Below are positions 17,653-26,121 of a stretch of 49,851 bases of DNA, piece by piece (the first letter of the stretch is position 1; each line of letters starts with the position of its first letter). The position numbers and the translations under genes are program-made. Source of the stretch: a bacterium (GTDB lineage: Bacteria > Methylomirabilota > Methylomirabilia > Methylomirabilales > 2-02-FULL-66-22); assembly GCA_029580855.1 (NCBI GenBank), contig JAKPQH010000191.1:1-49851 (forward strand), in the 5' to 3' direction. The notes beneath the pieces are model-generated. The model did not search any database. It was not told the origin of the DNA and worked only from the letters and a program-made list of their open reading frames with translations.

Positions 17653-18273
17653 ATGAAAACCATGCCGAGACCGAATCGGCCGACGGGAACCGCGCGGGCC
17701 GTTCCCGAAAACCACACCATGGATCGCCCGCGCTATACGCGCGGAAGGCGGCCGGCCCTGCTGACGGTCAACGACGGCGGGCGGACGGCCATCGTCATGA
17801 TCGGGCCGGTCCGCGGACCCGCGCACCTGGCGCTCATCCATGAGCGGCGCTTCTACCACGTTCCCGTCTCTGCCGTCGCGGCCTCGCGGGCCGAGGTGGG
17901 GTTTGTCGCCTTCTACGAGCCGGCATCCCGTTTCGGCGCGCGCGTGGGCGTCATCCGGGAGTACGCTGAGGTCCTCGCCGTTTCCCGCGTTCGACGCGGC
18001 GATCTCCCGGGGCTGATCTGGGCGGGCCGTGGAAACGACGAGACGCCGTACTACCGCTTTGACCTCGGTCCGATCCTTTCGCTTCCCCAACCCATCGCCA
18101 ATCCGGAGCGCCTGCGCGTCGTCTTTCGTTTTCCCGCGGTGGAGCGCTTCCGGCGGGCCACGGACATCCGCAACCTGGGCCGGGGAGCCTCGGGTGCGTC
18201 TCGGCCCATGGATCGCGAGTCGCCGGCGGGACGCGGTACCCGGAGGCGGATCGAGGAGGAGCCGACACCATGA
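17653..18273 (+). CDS. Hypothetical protein upstream of udgB
   Basis: A 206-residue protein from ATG 17653; ATG 17719 is another option and neither has a strong ribosome site. The central part (about 35-165) is globular-looking with RRFYHVPVSAVAASRAEVGFVAFYEP and IREYAEVLAVSRVRRGDLPGL, then DETPYYRFDLGPILSLPQPI. The last 40 residues are basic and low in complexity. Its stop overlaps the next start (ATGA at 18270), tying it to a 67-aa protein and UdgB. The FYEP and DLGPI segments recall nucleotide- or nucleic-acid-handling proteins, but I do not recognise a family. Confidence 0.6.
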   Translation: MKTMPRPNRPTGTARAVPENHTMDRPRYTRGRRPALLTVNDGGRTAIVMIGPVRGPAHLALIHERRFYHVPVSAVAASRAEVGFVAFYEPASRFGARVGVIREYAEVLAVSRVRRGDLPGLIWAGRGNDETPYYRFDLGPILSLPQPIANPERLRVVFRFPAVERFRRATDIRNLGRGASGASRPMDRESPAGRGTRRRIEEEPTP

Positions 18274-18473
18274 TCAACGACCGCGGGCCCACGGCGGAGC
18301 TTCGAGCGAAAATTCGGTTGCGTCGAAACGAGATCGCGCACTTGTGGAGCGGCGGCGTTCTGTCTCTCAAGGTGGAAGGACCGGGCGTGGAGGCCGACCT
18401 GGAACTCTCCTGCCCGGAAGTCGAGCCCGAGCGGGGAGTCCGGATCCTCATCAAGCGCGTGAGCGTGGAGTGA
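18270..18473 (+). CDS. Small hypothetical protein between a conserved-looking gene and udgB
   Basis: A 67-residue protein with alternating beta-like strands (GVLSLKVEGPGVEADLELSC...GVRILIKRVSVE). Its ATG overlaps the preceding stop and its stop overlaps the GTG of udgB (GTGA), so all three are translationally coupled. No cysteine pair, signal or membrane segment. Function unknown; co-translation suggests a DNA-repair accessory role, which is inference. Confidence 0.6.
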   Translation: MINDRGPTAELRAKIRLRRNEIAHLWSGGVLSLKVEGPGVEADLELSCPEVEPERGVRILIKRVSVE

Positions 18474-19186
18474 AGCCGGTGTTCCCGGCGGAGGAATTGC
18501 GCCGGCTGCAGGCGGCCGTGATCGGGTGCCGGCGCTGCCCGCGGCTGGTGACGTACCGGCACCAGGTGGCCCAAACGAAGGTCCGTCGATACCGGGACGA
18601 GGCTTACTGGGGGAAGCCGCTCCCCGGGTTTGGCGACCCCGCCGCGACGCTTCTGATCGTCGGCCTGGCGCCCGCCGCCCACGGCGGGAACCGAACCGGC
18701 CGGATGTTCACCGGGGACCGCAGCGGCGAATTCCTGTTCCGGGTGCTCCACGCCGCGGGTTTCGCCAATCAACCCGACAGCTCCAGCAGGGACGACGGGC
18801 TCCACCTCCGCGAGTGCTACATTACCGCCGCGGTCCGCTGCGCCCCGCCGGCGAACAAACCCACGGCCGAGGAATTCCAGGCGTGTCGGCCGTTTCTCGT
18901 TCGGGAAATCCTCCTCTTGGAGCGTGTGCGTGCGGTCGTGGCCCTGGGACGGATCGGCTTCGACGCTTTCCTGACGGCCTGGACCGAAGCCGGACGGGAA
19001 CTCCCGGCCAGGCCGCCCCGTTTCTCCCACGGCGCCCAAGTGGAGTTGCCCGGCGGCGTCACACTCCTTGCCTCGTACCACCCCAGCCAGCGCAACACGC
19101 AAACCGGCCTCCTGACGGCCGCAATGTTTTCGAGAATTTTCCGTCGCGCTCGTCGTCTGATTAGCCGGGCGGCGGGGCGGCGCTGA
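18470..19186 (+). CDS. udgB: Family 5 uracil-DNA glycosylase (UdgB)
   Basis: A 238-residue base-excision repair enzyme with a GTG start at 18470 that overlaps the upstream stop. It has the N-terminal CRRCPRL part of a [4Fe-4S] site, with later cysteines in RCAPPANKP and ACRPFL completing it. Motif A is GLAPAAHGGNRTGRMFTGD and motif B is SYHPSQRNTQTG, both as in family 5 enzymes, which lack the usual catalytic Asp/Asn of motif A. It removes uracil and other deaminated bases from DNA. The C-terminus is basic (RRARRLISRAAGRR). Confidence 0.93.
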   Translation: MKPVFPAEELRRLQAAVIGCRRCPRLVTYRHQVAQTKVRRYRDEAYWGKPLPGFGDPAATLLIVGLAPAAHGGNRTGRMFTGDRSGEFLFRVLHAAGFANQPDSSSRDDGLHLRECYITAAVRCAPPANKPTAEEFQACRPFLVREILLLERVRAVVALGRIGFDAFLTAWTEAGRELPARPPRFSHGAQVELPGGVTLLASYHPSQRNTQTGLLTAAMFSRIFRRARRLISRAAGRR

Positions 19187-19215
19187 CCGCGCGCGGTCGT
19201 GCGGCCGCGGCGCGC

Positions 19216-19244
19216 TTGCCAGCGGCGCACCTGCCTGGTATAAT
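19216..19244 (+). promoter_or_regulatory. Near-consensus sigma-70 promoter
   Basis: TTGCCA (19216-19221), a 17-bp spacer and a perfect TATAAT (19239-19244). Transcription would start near 19251, giving a leader of about 27 nt with GGAGGAGG before the GTG at 19278. This is the best promoter match in the window. Confidence 0.8.
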
Positions 19245-19277
19245 GCCTTCGCATCGGACGAACGGAGGAGGCATTCC

Positions 19278-19523
19278 GTGGATGAACCACTGGCTCAACG
19301 GATTCTTGACATCATATTTCAAGACCCCCAGGTCCGGCGGCTGCACAAAGAGTCGTTGGCTGACTGGATTTTGGATACCCAACCGCGAACGGCTCCTTTG
19401 GACGCCGCCGCCCTCATCCAATATTTGGCGGCTCACCAGCCCGACCTCTTGAACCGCCTCAAGATCAACATACGGCTCAAAGAGGATCTGGCCCGGGCTC
19501 TGGAATCCACCCAGCAGAACTGA
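19278..19523 (+). CDS. Small hypothetical protein with strong promoter
   Basis: An 81-residue protein from GTG 19278, directly behind GGAGGAGG and a near-perfect promoter. It is soluble and mostly helical, with DEPLAQRILDIIFQDPQVRRLHKESLADWILD at the start and LKINIRLKEDLARALES at the end. No motif recognised. The strong expression signals suggest an abundant product. It is monocistronic or reads into the nucleoside hydrolase 124 bp downstream. Confidence 0.65.
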   Translation: MDEPLAQRILDIIFQDPQVRRLHKESLADWILDTQPRTAPLDAAALIQYLAAHQPDLLNRLKINIRLKEDLARALESTQQN

Positions 19524-19646
19524 ACCGGCTCGGGTCGCGCCCCCCGTTAATCGCGTGCTGGACTCTGTTCGGTGTGTCCCGGCTCGCTTGTGTTCTTTGA
19601 CGAAACACGCGGTCATCTGCGTGCTTTGCGCATCAGGCGCCTTGCG

Positions 19647-20579
19647 ATGAAGCCCCGACCGGTCATCTTGGACGTGGACACAGGGGTGGATGATGCCCTC
19701 GCGCTCATGCTCGCGTTCCGCTCGCCGGAGTTGGATGTCCGAGGAATCCTGACCGTCAGCGGGAATGTCCACGTGTCCCAGGCCACGGCCAACACCCTGG
19801 CGATTCTGGATCTCCTGGACGCTCCGCCCATCCCCGTCGCCGCGGGCGCGGCGGCGCCGCTGGCGCGGCCCGGCATCACCGCGGGCGACGTACACGGCAG
19901 CGACGGGCTCGGCGGGGCGGCGGGGTGCTTCCCGCCGTCCCGACGCACGGTCGCGGTGGACGCCGTGGGGTTTCTGCTGGACGCGATCGGCCGGCAGCCC
20001 GAAGAACTCACCCTCATCGCGACCGCGCCGTTGACCAACCTCGCCCTGGCGATCGAGAGGGACGCCCCGACCGTGCGGAAGCTGCGCGCGCTCTTCGTGA
20101 TGGGGGGCGCCGTCCGTGTGCCGGGCAACCTCGGGCCGGTGTCGGAGTTCAATTTCGCCGTGGACCCGGAAGCGGCCGCCATCGTCCTGGGGGCGGGGTT
20201 GCCCGTGACGCTGATCCCGCTCGACGTGACGGAACGTGTGGTGCTCACCCGCGCGCGTCTGGACGGGGTCAAGTCGGTTCGGCGGCTTCACCCCTTTGTC
20301 GAGGAGATCGTGGCCGGGGCCATGGGGCTCCACCGGTCGTGCGGCGAGCCGGCGGGTGTCGTCCTGCACGACCCGCTGGCGGTCGGCGTCGTCTTGGATC
20401 CTTCCCTGGTCCGCCGGGAACCCATGGCGCTCGCGGTCGAGACCCGTGGGGTCCTGACGGCGGGGATGGCGGTCGCGGATCTTCGACGTCGAAGCCGGAC
20501 GGCGCCCAACGCCGACGTGTGCGTCGAGGTCGCGGCGGAGCGGTTTCTCGATCTGTTCACGGAGCGGGTGTTGCGCTGA
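19647..20579 (+). CDS. Inosine/uridine-preferring nucleoside hydrolase family
   Basis: A 310-residue enzyme with the calcium-binding signature DVDTGVDDALAL at about 9-20, the SGN motif after it, and VMGGAVRVPGNLGPVSEFNFAVDPEAA in the middle. HDPLAV near residue 245 carries the conserved active-site His-Asp. It hydrolyses the N-glycosidic bond of ribonucleosides for salvage in the cytoplasm. ATG 19647 is chosen; the extra upstream frame to 19572 is not family-like. The next downstream gene is a LOG-family nucleotide hydrolase, so purine or pyrimidine salvage is a plausible common theme. Confidence 0.92.
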   Translation: MKPRPVILDVDTGVDDALALMLAFRSPELDVRGILTVSGNVHVSQATANTLAILDLLDAPPIPVAAGAAAPLARPGITAGDVHGSDGLGGAAGCFPPSRRTVAVDAVGFLLDAIGRQPEELTLIATAPLTNLALAIERDAPTVRKLRALFVMGGAVRVPGNLGPVSEFNFAVDPEAAAIVLGAGLPVTLIPLDVTERVVLTRARLDGVKSVRRLHPFVEEIVAGAMGLHRSCGEPAGVVLHDPLAVGVVLDPSLVRREPMALAVETRGVLTAGMAVADLRRRSRTAPNADVCVEVAAERFLDLFTERVLR

Positions 20580-20587
20580 ACGAGTAC

Positions 20588-20745
20588 CGGTTCGAGCGTT
20601 CGGCGGTACGGCGGTTCGGCCGTTCCCGTCAGGCGAACCTGCGAACCGCCGACCTGTCGACCGCGAAACGATCGGTTCGAGCGTTCGGCGGTACGGCGGT
20701 TCGGCCGTTCCCGTCAGGCGAACCTGCGAACCGCCGAACTGTCGA
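20588..20745. repeat. Direct repeat of a 73-bp palindrome-rich unit
   Basis: Units 20588-20660 and 20673-20745 are 85 bp apart and differ at one base (C20653 versus A20738). Each contains the inverted pair GGCGGTTCG/CGAACCGCC and the phrase CGTTCGGCGGTACGGCGG. The pair fills almost the whole gap between the nucleoside hydrolase and the LOG gene. It has no coding character. Confidence 0.85.
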
Positions 20746-20765
20746 ACCCAACCCTGAGGGGCCCC

Positions 20766-21812
20766 ATGGCACGGAACTCCACCCGGACATCTCCAGCCGT
20801 TCGCTCGCGCGGCGTCGCCGACGAGCTGATCGCCCACCTGATCGAGCAGGCCGGCGGCTCCCCCCATGCCGAGTTCCTGGAGGAGATGATACACAGCACG
20901 CTCCGCCTGATCCGAAACCAAACCAGCCGCGGTGATATCAAGATCCTCAACGCTGCGTTGCGCGAGCTGATCTACGCCTTTCGTATCTTCGCCCCATACC
21001 GCGGGACGCGGAAGGTAACGATTTTCGGCTCGGCCCGGATTTCCGAGGGCGCGCCGGAATACCTGCAGGCCGCGGCGTTTGCGCGCGAGATGAGCGCGCG
21101 GGGATGGATGGTCATCACGGGCGCCGGCGACGGCATCATGAAGGCCGGCCAGGACGGGGCGGGGCGCGACCAGAGCTTCGGCGTAAACATCCGGCTGCCG
21201 TTCGAGCAGTCCGCCAACGAGGTCATCCAAAACGACGCCAAGCTGATCACCTTCCGGTACTTCTTTACACGCAAGCTGGTCTTCGTGAAGGAGACGGACG
21301 CCATCGCGTTGTTCCCCGGCGGTTTTGGGACCATGGATGAGGCTTTCGAGACGCTGACCCTGCTGCAAACCGGAAAGAGTTCCTTGCTGCCACTGGTCTG
21401 CGTGGATCGGGAGGGCGGCGATTACTGGCGTGCGTGGGACGCGTACATCCGCGGGATGCTGCTCTCGCGCGGTCTCATTGCGCCTGAAGACCTATCCCTC
21501 TACCGGGTCACGGATCGTTTTGCCGAAGCCGCACGTGAGATCCTATCGTTCTATCGGAACTATCACTCCAGCCGATATGTCGGGGATCGGCTGGTACTTC
21601 GACTCCAGCACGCCCCCGCGGCCGAGACGGTTTCGCGCCTGGAGAGCGAGTTTCGTGATATTCTCGCGGAGGGCGGCTTCTCCATGAGTTCGGCGCTGCC
21701 CGAAGAGGCCGAGGATTCTGCCCTGTCCAGTCTTCCGCGGCTCACGTTCGTCTTCAACCGCCGGAGCTTTGGCCGTCTGCGCCAGTTGATCGACGCGCTG
21801 AATCGGTGCTGA
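20766..21812 (+). CDS. LOG-family protein (predicted nucleotide phosphoribohydrolase)
   Basis: A 348-residue protein. Residues 1-75 are a helical N-terminal extension. The Rossmann-like LOG domain follows, with VTIFGSARISEGAPEY, the GWMVITGAGDGIMKAG loop, and the signature PGGFGTMDEAFE that binds phosphate and contains the catalytic Glu. A C-terminal extension of about 80 residues is present (RLESEFRDILAEGGF...FNRRSFGRLRQLI). Small LOG proteins release bases from nucleoside monophosphates; this longer bacterial form likely hydrolyses purine or pyrimidine monophosphates. Start at ATG 20766. Confidence 0.85.
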   Translation: MARNSTRTSPAVRSRGVADELIAHLIEQAGGSPHAEFLEEMIHSTLRLIRNQTSRGDIKILNAALRELIYAFRIFAPYRGTRKVTIFGSARISEGAPEYLQAAAFAREMSARGWMVITGAGDGIMKAGQDGAGRDQSFGVNIRLPFEQSANEVIQNDAKLITFRYFFTRKLVFVKETDAIALFPGGFGTMDEAFETLTLLQTGKSSLLPLVCVDREGGDYWRAWDAYIRGMLLSRGLIAPEDLSLYRVTDRFAEAAREILSFYRNYHSSRYVGDRLVLRLQHAPAAETVSRLESEFRDILAEGGFSMSSALPEEAEDSALSSLPRLTFVFNRRSFGRLRQLIDALNRC

Positions 21813-22728
21813 GGCGCGCGGTTCAAGACTCAGGGTTCGACGTTCGAGGCCGGTGGCGAATGTCCGACCTCATCGGTCCGCGCTCCGAGGCGATGCTGCG
21901 TCCCTCCGTCTCTGCGTCTTCCGCCCTCTCCGCCCTTCCCCCGTCTCCCGGTTCCCCGCTCTTCTCCGCCCCTATCACCCGCCCTCCCGGTCGCCGCCTG
22001 CGGCCAGCCGCCCGCTGTACTCTGCGCGCACCCCGCATACCCACCCGGCCGGGCCGGCCGCAGTCCAGACTTGACATGGAACGGCGCATCGCGACGGCGT
22101 GCTCGCATTTGCGATTGCTCGGGCCTTCACGGGAGGCGGCAGAAGACCGTTCGGCATGAACGGGGCCTCGGCCGGATTTTCAAGGACCACCCGGATCGAC
22201 GCCACCCAAGGAAAAGACTACGGTCTTCCCCGGGATCCTGCGCGGGGGCGGCCGATCGCCGTTCTCGTCCGCTTCACCGCCTGGTTCGAGGAGCTCGGGA
22301 TCCCCGCCGGCGGTGTGGCGGGCAACATGCTGATCAAGCACAATCCGGCGAAACCGGCATCGCGCGGGTTCGTGCGGAACCGCGGTACACTGATGTCGTT
22401 CTGTGTGCGGGTCGTGGCCGGAGCGGCCGCGGACCATGCAATCACCGCCTACCGCGTCGCGCACGGGTGGGGGTGCTCTCGGGTGAACGCACAGCGCGCC
22501 ACAAAGCCGGACCGGCGCTCGGCGATCACGCCACCGGGGAGTCGCCCACCGGATCGGACCAGCGTCGCGGGAAGAACAGAACGTGTTGCGACCGAGTCAC
22601 GTGTGGGCCGAGCCTTGACCCGTCATCCCCGCAAACGCCGGACCCCACGCGGTCTTCTCGCGAGACGGAAGCCCGGCTTTCGTTGCGCTGGCGAGGTCCG
22701 CGCCTCGCCGGTCTGAGGCCGGGCCTCG
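21813..22728. other. 916-bp stretch with no confident gene
   Basis: The first 200 bases are pyrimidine-rich on the + strand (runs like CTCTCCGCCCTTCCCCC). A + strand frame from about 22156 has a protein-like patch (FTAWFEELGIPAGGVAGNMLI) but loses character at both ends and may be a gene relic. At 22691-22725 two short GC hairpins (GCGAGG/CCTCGC and GAGGC/GCCTC) lie just past the dehydrogenase stop on the minus strand and could slow transcription, though no T-run follows. Confidence 0.5.
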
Positions 22729-23949
22729 CTACTTCGGTGTGACCCGGAAGAGTCCGCCTGGGTTTGCGTCTTCGATCATCCAGATGGCGCCGTCCGGCGC
22801 GACCTCCACGTCGCGGATACGGTGACCGACGTCCCAGCGCTCGGCCGGCCTTGCGCCGCCCGTACCGTCGAACGTGATACGGTTGAGGCTCTTCGTGCCC
22901 AGACCGCCGATGAAGGCCGAGCCGTTCCACTGCGGGAACATGGCACCTTTGTAGAACGTGAGATTGCCCGGCGCGATGACCGGCGTCCAGTAGATGACCG
23001 GCTTCGTCAGATCCTGGCGTGTATCCGGACTCGGGATCGGTACACCGTTGTAGTTGACCGCATAAGACACAAGCGGCCAGCCGTAGTTCTTTCCTGGCTC
23101 GATCAGGTTCAACTCGTCGCCTCCCCTCGGACCGTGTTCGACTTCCCAGAGACGGCCGTCAGGCGCGAACGCCAGCCCGTACGGCGTCCGATGGCCAGAA
23201 CTCCAGGTCTCGGCCGGTGCGAGGTTCGGCCCCGGGAAGGTGTACACGCTGACGACGGGCGCGGCCTTGGCGGCTTCGGTGTCGCGCGGTGGATCGATCA
23301 ACGGCACGCTCGAGGCGCCCGTCTTGCCCGCCATCGGGTTGCCTGGTGCCGGTTTGCCGTCGAGCGTCAGGCGTAGGATTTTGCCGAGCGGCTGGTTGGG
23401 ATCCTGCGCCGGCGTCATGCGCATGCGATCGCCGACGGTCAGGAACAGATACTTGCCTTCGGGTGAAAAAGCAATCTGCGCGCCGAACTGTCCGCCGCGG
23501 CCCTTTGGCATCTCGCGCCACAGTACCTGCAAACCTTCGAGGCTTGCCGTCTCACCGCTCGTCGCGAGGCGCGCACGTGCCATCGCGAGGCCCGACCCGC
23601 CGTCGCCGGGCTCCGAATACGTCAGGTAGACGTTGTGATCGGTTGTGTAGTGCGGCGACAGGAACACACCCAGCAAGCCGCCCTGTCCTTCGTGCAGCAC
23701 GGCGGGGACGTTCATGACCGGGGTCTTCTCGCCTTTCTGCGTCACCAGCCACAGCGCACCGACCTTTTCGGTGACGAGCATGCGGCCGTCGGGCAGAAAG
23801 GCGATGCGCCAGGGCAGGTTGAGCGTCGCCACCTTCGTCATCGTGAACGGCAGGCCCGGCTCGGGCTGCAGCGTACCGGCGTTGATTTGCGCCCGCGCCG
23901 TGGCCGATACGATACACAGCAGCAGCGCGACGCTCGCCATCGTTTTCAT
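22729..23949 (-). CDS. PQQ-dependent sugar (glucose/sorbosone) dehydrogenase family, exported
   Basis: A 406-residue beta-propeller protein. A signal peptide (MKTMASVALLLCIVSATARA) precedes LPWRIAFLPDGRMLVTEK, the first blade. The conserved GLLGVFLSPHY, GHRTPYGLAFAPDGRLWEVEHGPRGGDELN and GKNYGWPLVSY segments are those of soluble aldose sugar dehydrogenase (YliI-type) proteins that bind PQQ and calcium. It would oxidise aldoses in the periplasm. ATG 23949 is used; the longer frame runs into the RAYT pseudogene. Whether this organism makes PQQ is not shown in the window. Confidence 0.9.
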   Translation of the reverse strand: MKTMASVALLLCIVSATARAQINAGTLQPEPGLPFTMTKVATLNLPWRIAFLPDGRMLVTEKVGALWLVTQKGEKTPVMNVPAVLHEGQGGLLGVFLSPHYTTDHNVYLTYSEPGDGGSGLAMARARLATSGETASLEGLQVLWREMPKGRGGQFGAQIAFSPEGKYLFLTVGDRMRMTPAQDPNQPLGKILRLTLDGKPAPGNPMAGKTGASSVPLIDPPRDTEAAKAAPVVSVYTFPGPNLAPAETWSSGHRTPYGLAFAPDGRLWEVEHGPRGGDELNLIEPGKNYGWPLVSYAVNYNGVPIPSPDTRQDLTKPVIYWTPVIAPGNLTFYKGAMFPQWNGSAFIGGLGTKSLNRITFDGTGGARPAERWDVGHRIRDVEVAPDGAIWMIEDANPGGLFRVTPK

Positions 23950-24009
23950 CACGTCGTTCCTCCGGACTTCCGGGGACCCTATACGATTTACTCCGATTGA
24001 TTCCGGGTG

Positions 24010-24479
24010 GGACCAGGCTGTCCCCGACGCCGCGTGCGACCGAAGGTCCGCTCGACCGCCACCAGGAAGGGCGCGGCGGCCACTGCTCCACGGATACGCC
24101 CACGCGGTGGTCGCGAGGCCCGCCCACCCGGGATTCTGCTCGATGTCGCGCGCGGCCGCCAGGCGGTGCGGCTCGTCCACGGGGTAGGAGGCGAAGCGGC
24201 CTTGCCAGAGATGCCCGCGTCACCCTTCCCGGAACTTCACGCGGCGAGTCTAACGCCGGTGGGGTTTTCCGCCGGCCTTCCGCAGGGCGTCCGCCGCCCC
24301 GGGAACGGCGCTCCGGTGGACATGGTTGGGCATGCGGCAATCCACCGAGATCGCCCCGGGGCAGGATGCGGTCGGTCTCAATAGTCCTCAGCGCCGCCGA
24401 ACGTGTCCTCCCGCCGGTTCCCCCGCTGGGTGACATGGTACGGAATTCCAGGCACACCGACCCGCGCGATGCGTGCCAT
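24010..24479 (-). pseudogene. Degraded REP-associated tyrosine transposase (RAYT, Y1 type)
   Basis: From ATG 24479 the minus strand reads MARIARVGVPGIPYHVTQRG then NRRED, the typical RAYT N-terminus, and then meets a stop after AEDY. The HUH-type motif MPNHVH is found in another frame at 24316-24333. The C-terminal signature DEPHRLAAARDIEQNPGWAG and YPWSSGR appears in a third frame between about 24180 and 24070. At least two frame shifts and a stop break the gene. The order of motifs is intact, so it is a single decayed copy, shorter than normal through internal loss. Confidence 0.8.
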
Positions 24480-24549
24480 GCCATGCGCCTCCGCGTTCCT
24501 CCGCGGCCCATCACGAGTTGCATATGGTGTTCCCGGAATTCCGACGGCC

Positions 24550-24768
24550 TCACAAACCGTTCCACTCCTCCAGTGGAAGCTCACGGGCGAGAATAGCCAC
24601 GACCTGGTGAATCAGCATGCGAAGCTATGGGACGGAATACTCTGAATTGGACGAAATCGCGAGGCGGTGTTGCTCAAAGACCAATGATTGGTGGCGGGTG
24701 CCGGAGAATGGCCCGTCGAAACCAAGCTTTCGCAGCCGTCGGAAAAACTCCCGTCGACTACACGGCAT
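24550..24768 (-). pseudogene. hicA: hicA toxin gene with an internal amber codon
   Basis: From ATG 24768 the minus strand encodes a 72-codon HicA. It starts MPCSRREFFRRLRKLGFDG, has the family block GTRHQSLVFEQHRLAI with the catalytic His, then SNSEYSVP, a TAG at 24625-24627, and LRMLIHQVVAILARELPLEE up to the TGA at 24550-24552. The usual residue at the stop is Gln in the families I know (VPQLRM), so one C-to-T change (CAG to TAG) explains it. The start overlaps the hicB end by 11 nt. HicA is an mRNA interferase; the truncated 47-residue product keeps the His but loses the last strand and helix. Confidence 0.85.
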
Positions 24769-24988
24769 CCACCGGCTCACGGACGGGCCCCTTGTTTAGA
24801 TCGATCCCGGCGATCACCGGTAGGCGATGGCCAAGCGTCACGCCAACGACTATCCAATCCTCGAGGGTGGAGCGAAGCTCCGCCTCGCAGGCGCGTAGCG
24901 TGGTCCCAAACGCCAGGACGCCCACGCAATCGGGAATTTGGCCTGAGAACGTCCCGTCTTCGAGTTTATCGTATATCGCGCACCCCAT
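24758..24988 (-). CDS. hicB: HicB-type antitoxin
   Basis: A 76-residue antitoxin from ATG 24988; the homologous frame continues upstream (LSDYTSEL) with only TTG codons (25012, 25060) as starts, so the true N-terminus is unsure. The RNase H-like HicB core is clear: AIYDKLEDGTFSGQIPDCVG, then the helix ACEAELRSTLEDWIVVG and the HRLPVIAGIDLN ending. It neutralises HicA and often represses the operon. Order is hicB then hicA, the reverse of the E. coli arrangement but common in other bacteria. The partner toxin carries a stop codon. Confidence 0.82.
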   Translation of the reverse strand: MGCAIYDKLEDGTFSGQIPDCVGVLAFGTTLRACEAELRSTLEDWIVVGVTLGHRLPVIAGIDLNKGPVREPVDAV

Positions 24989-25322
24989 AAGCTCCGACGT
25001 GTAGTCGCTCAAGACGAACTGCCCGGCCAACTCGTGCCCCCAATTCCCCGCAACAACCAAACCCTACAGCCGCTGAAAGCGTTCCTTCATCAGAATGACT
25101 ACAGCCTCAACCCACGTCATGCTATTGAGAATATCGGTAGCCTGCAAGGGGATTCTTGTCGTGAAGCCTCTCCCTTCTGGAATACGCGCCCTCTTGGATC
25201 TTGTTGGCCAACCATCAGAGCGGAGGATCGGTCGTGCACCGGCGAGCATCGAGGCGCAGAACCCGATTCGGCTCATGCCCATCGTACCACGCTGACCGCT
25301 GAGAGCTGATCGCTGAACACTG

Positions 25323-26084
25323 TCAAAAACCAATGCTCGCCCCGCCGTCCACGGGCAGGACGATGCCGGTCACGAACTTCGCGGCCGGCGAGCAGAGATA
25401 CACCGCGGCGCGGCCAACGTCCAGGGGCTCTCCCACCCGCTCCATCGGGGTGCGCGCCAGGATCTTCTCCAGCCGGCCGGGGTCGCCGGCGAAAGCCTGG
25501 CGGTTCAGCGCGGTGTCGAACCAGCCGGGCGCGATGGCGTTGATCCGGACCCCGTGCGGAGAAAATTCCGTCGCCAGCAGTCGGGTGAGGCCCGCCACGG
25601 CGGACTTCGCCGCGCCGTACGCGGACACCGAGGGGATCCCGAAGAGAGAGGTCATCGAGGCGATCATGACGATCGCACCCTGTTTTCGGGGAATCATCCG
25701 CCGCGCGCACTCTCGGGTCAAGGCGAACGCGCCGAACAGGTGGGTCTGGAGGATCCGGCCGAACTCTTCGTCCGTCGTCTCGACGGCGGGCTTTTTCAGG
25801 TGGTTGCCCGCGTTGTTGACCAGCAAGTGTAGCGGTCCGAACCGTTCTTCCGCCTCCTCGACCAGCGCCGGGATCGAGTCCAGGTCGTTGATATCGTGTT
25901 GCAGATACTGCGCGCCACCCTTGAGCTGCACACAAGCATCCTGCAAAACATCCTCTCGGCGCCCCGTCATGACGACGCGGGCACCCGCCTCTATCATAGC
26001 CTGACAGATCCCGAGCCCCAGGCCGGTCCCCCCTCCGGTCACCAGCGCAAGTTGTCCATCCAGACGGAACACGTCTTGGGCCAT
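25323..26084 (-). CDS. SDR-family NAD(P)-dependent oxidoreductase
   Basis: A 253-residue classical short-chain dehydrogenase. Cofactor motif TGGGTGLG is at 16-23, NNAG at 90-93, catalytic Ser143, and YGAAK with Tyr156 and Lys160. The C-terminus ends VDGGASIGF as in gluconate 5-dehydrogenase or 2-deoxy-gluconate 3-dehydrogenase-like SDRs, so a sugar-acid ketone/alcohol reaction is favoured. It lies on the strand of the sugar cluster, separated by a decayed stretch with a permease remnant, and may once have been part of that operon. ATG 26084 is the start. Confidence 0.9.
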   Translation of the reverse strand: MAQDVFRLDGQLALVTGGGTGLGLGICQAMIEAGARVVMTGRREDVLQDACVQLKGGAQYLQHDINDLDSIPALVEEAEERFGPLHLLVNNAGNHLKKPAVETTDEEFGRILQTHLFGAFALTRECARRMIPRKQGAIVMIASMTSLFGIPSVSAYGAAKSAVAGLTRLLATEFSPHGVRINAIAPGWFDTALNRQAFAGDPGRLEKILARTPMERVGEPLDVGRAAVYLCSPAAKFVTGIVLPVDGGASIGF

Positions 26085-26121
26085 GTCAATCGGCTCCTAT
26101 GGCAATGGCAGCGGCCGGGCC

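Noticed and set aside
20588..20745. CRISPR array
   Set aside because: Only two repeats of 73 bp with a 12-bp spacer and no cas genes; does not fit CRISPR geometry.
22099..22716. 205-aa + strand frame in the 21.8-22.7 kb gap
   Set aside because: Only a short central patch is protein-like; the ends are low-complexity, so at most a relic.
25064..25333. 89-aa minus-strand frame upstream of hicB
   Set aside because: No family resemblance and no ribosome site; only the last 18 residues look helical. Not listed as a gene.
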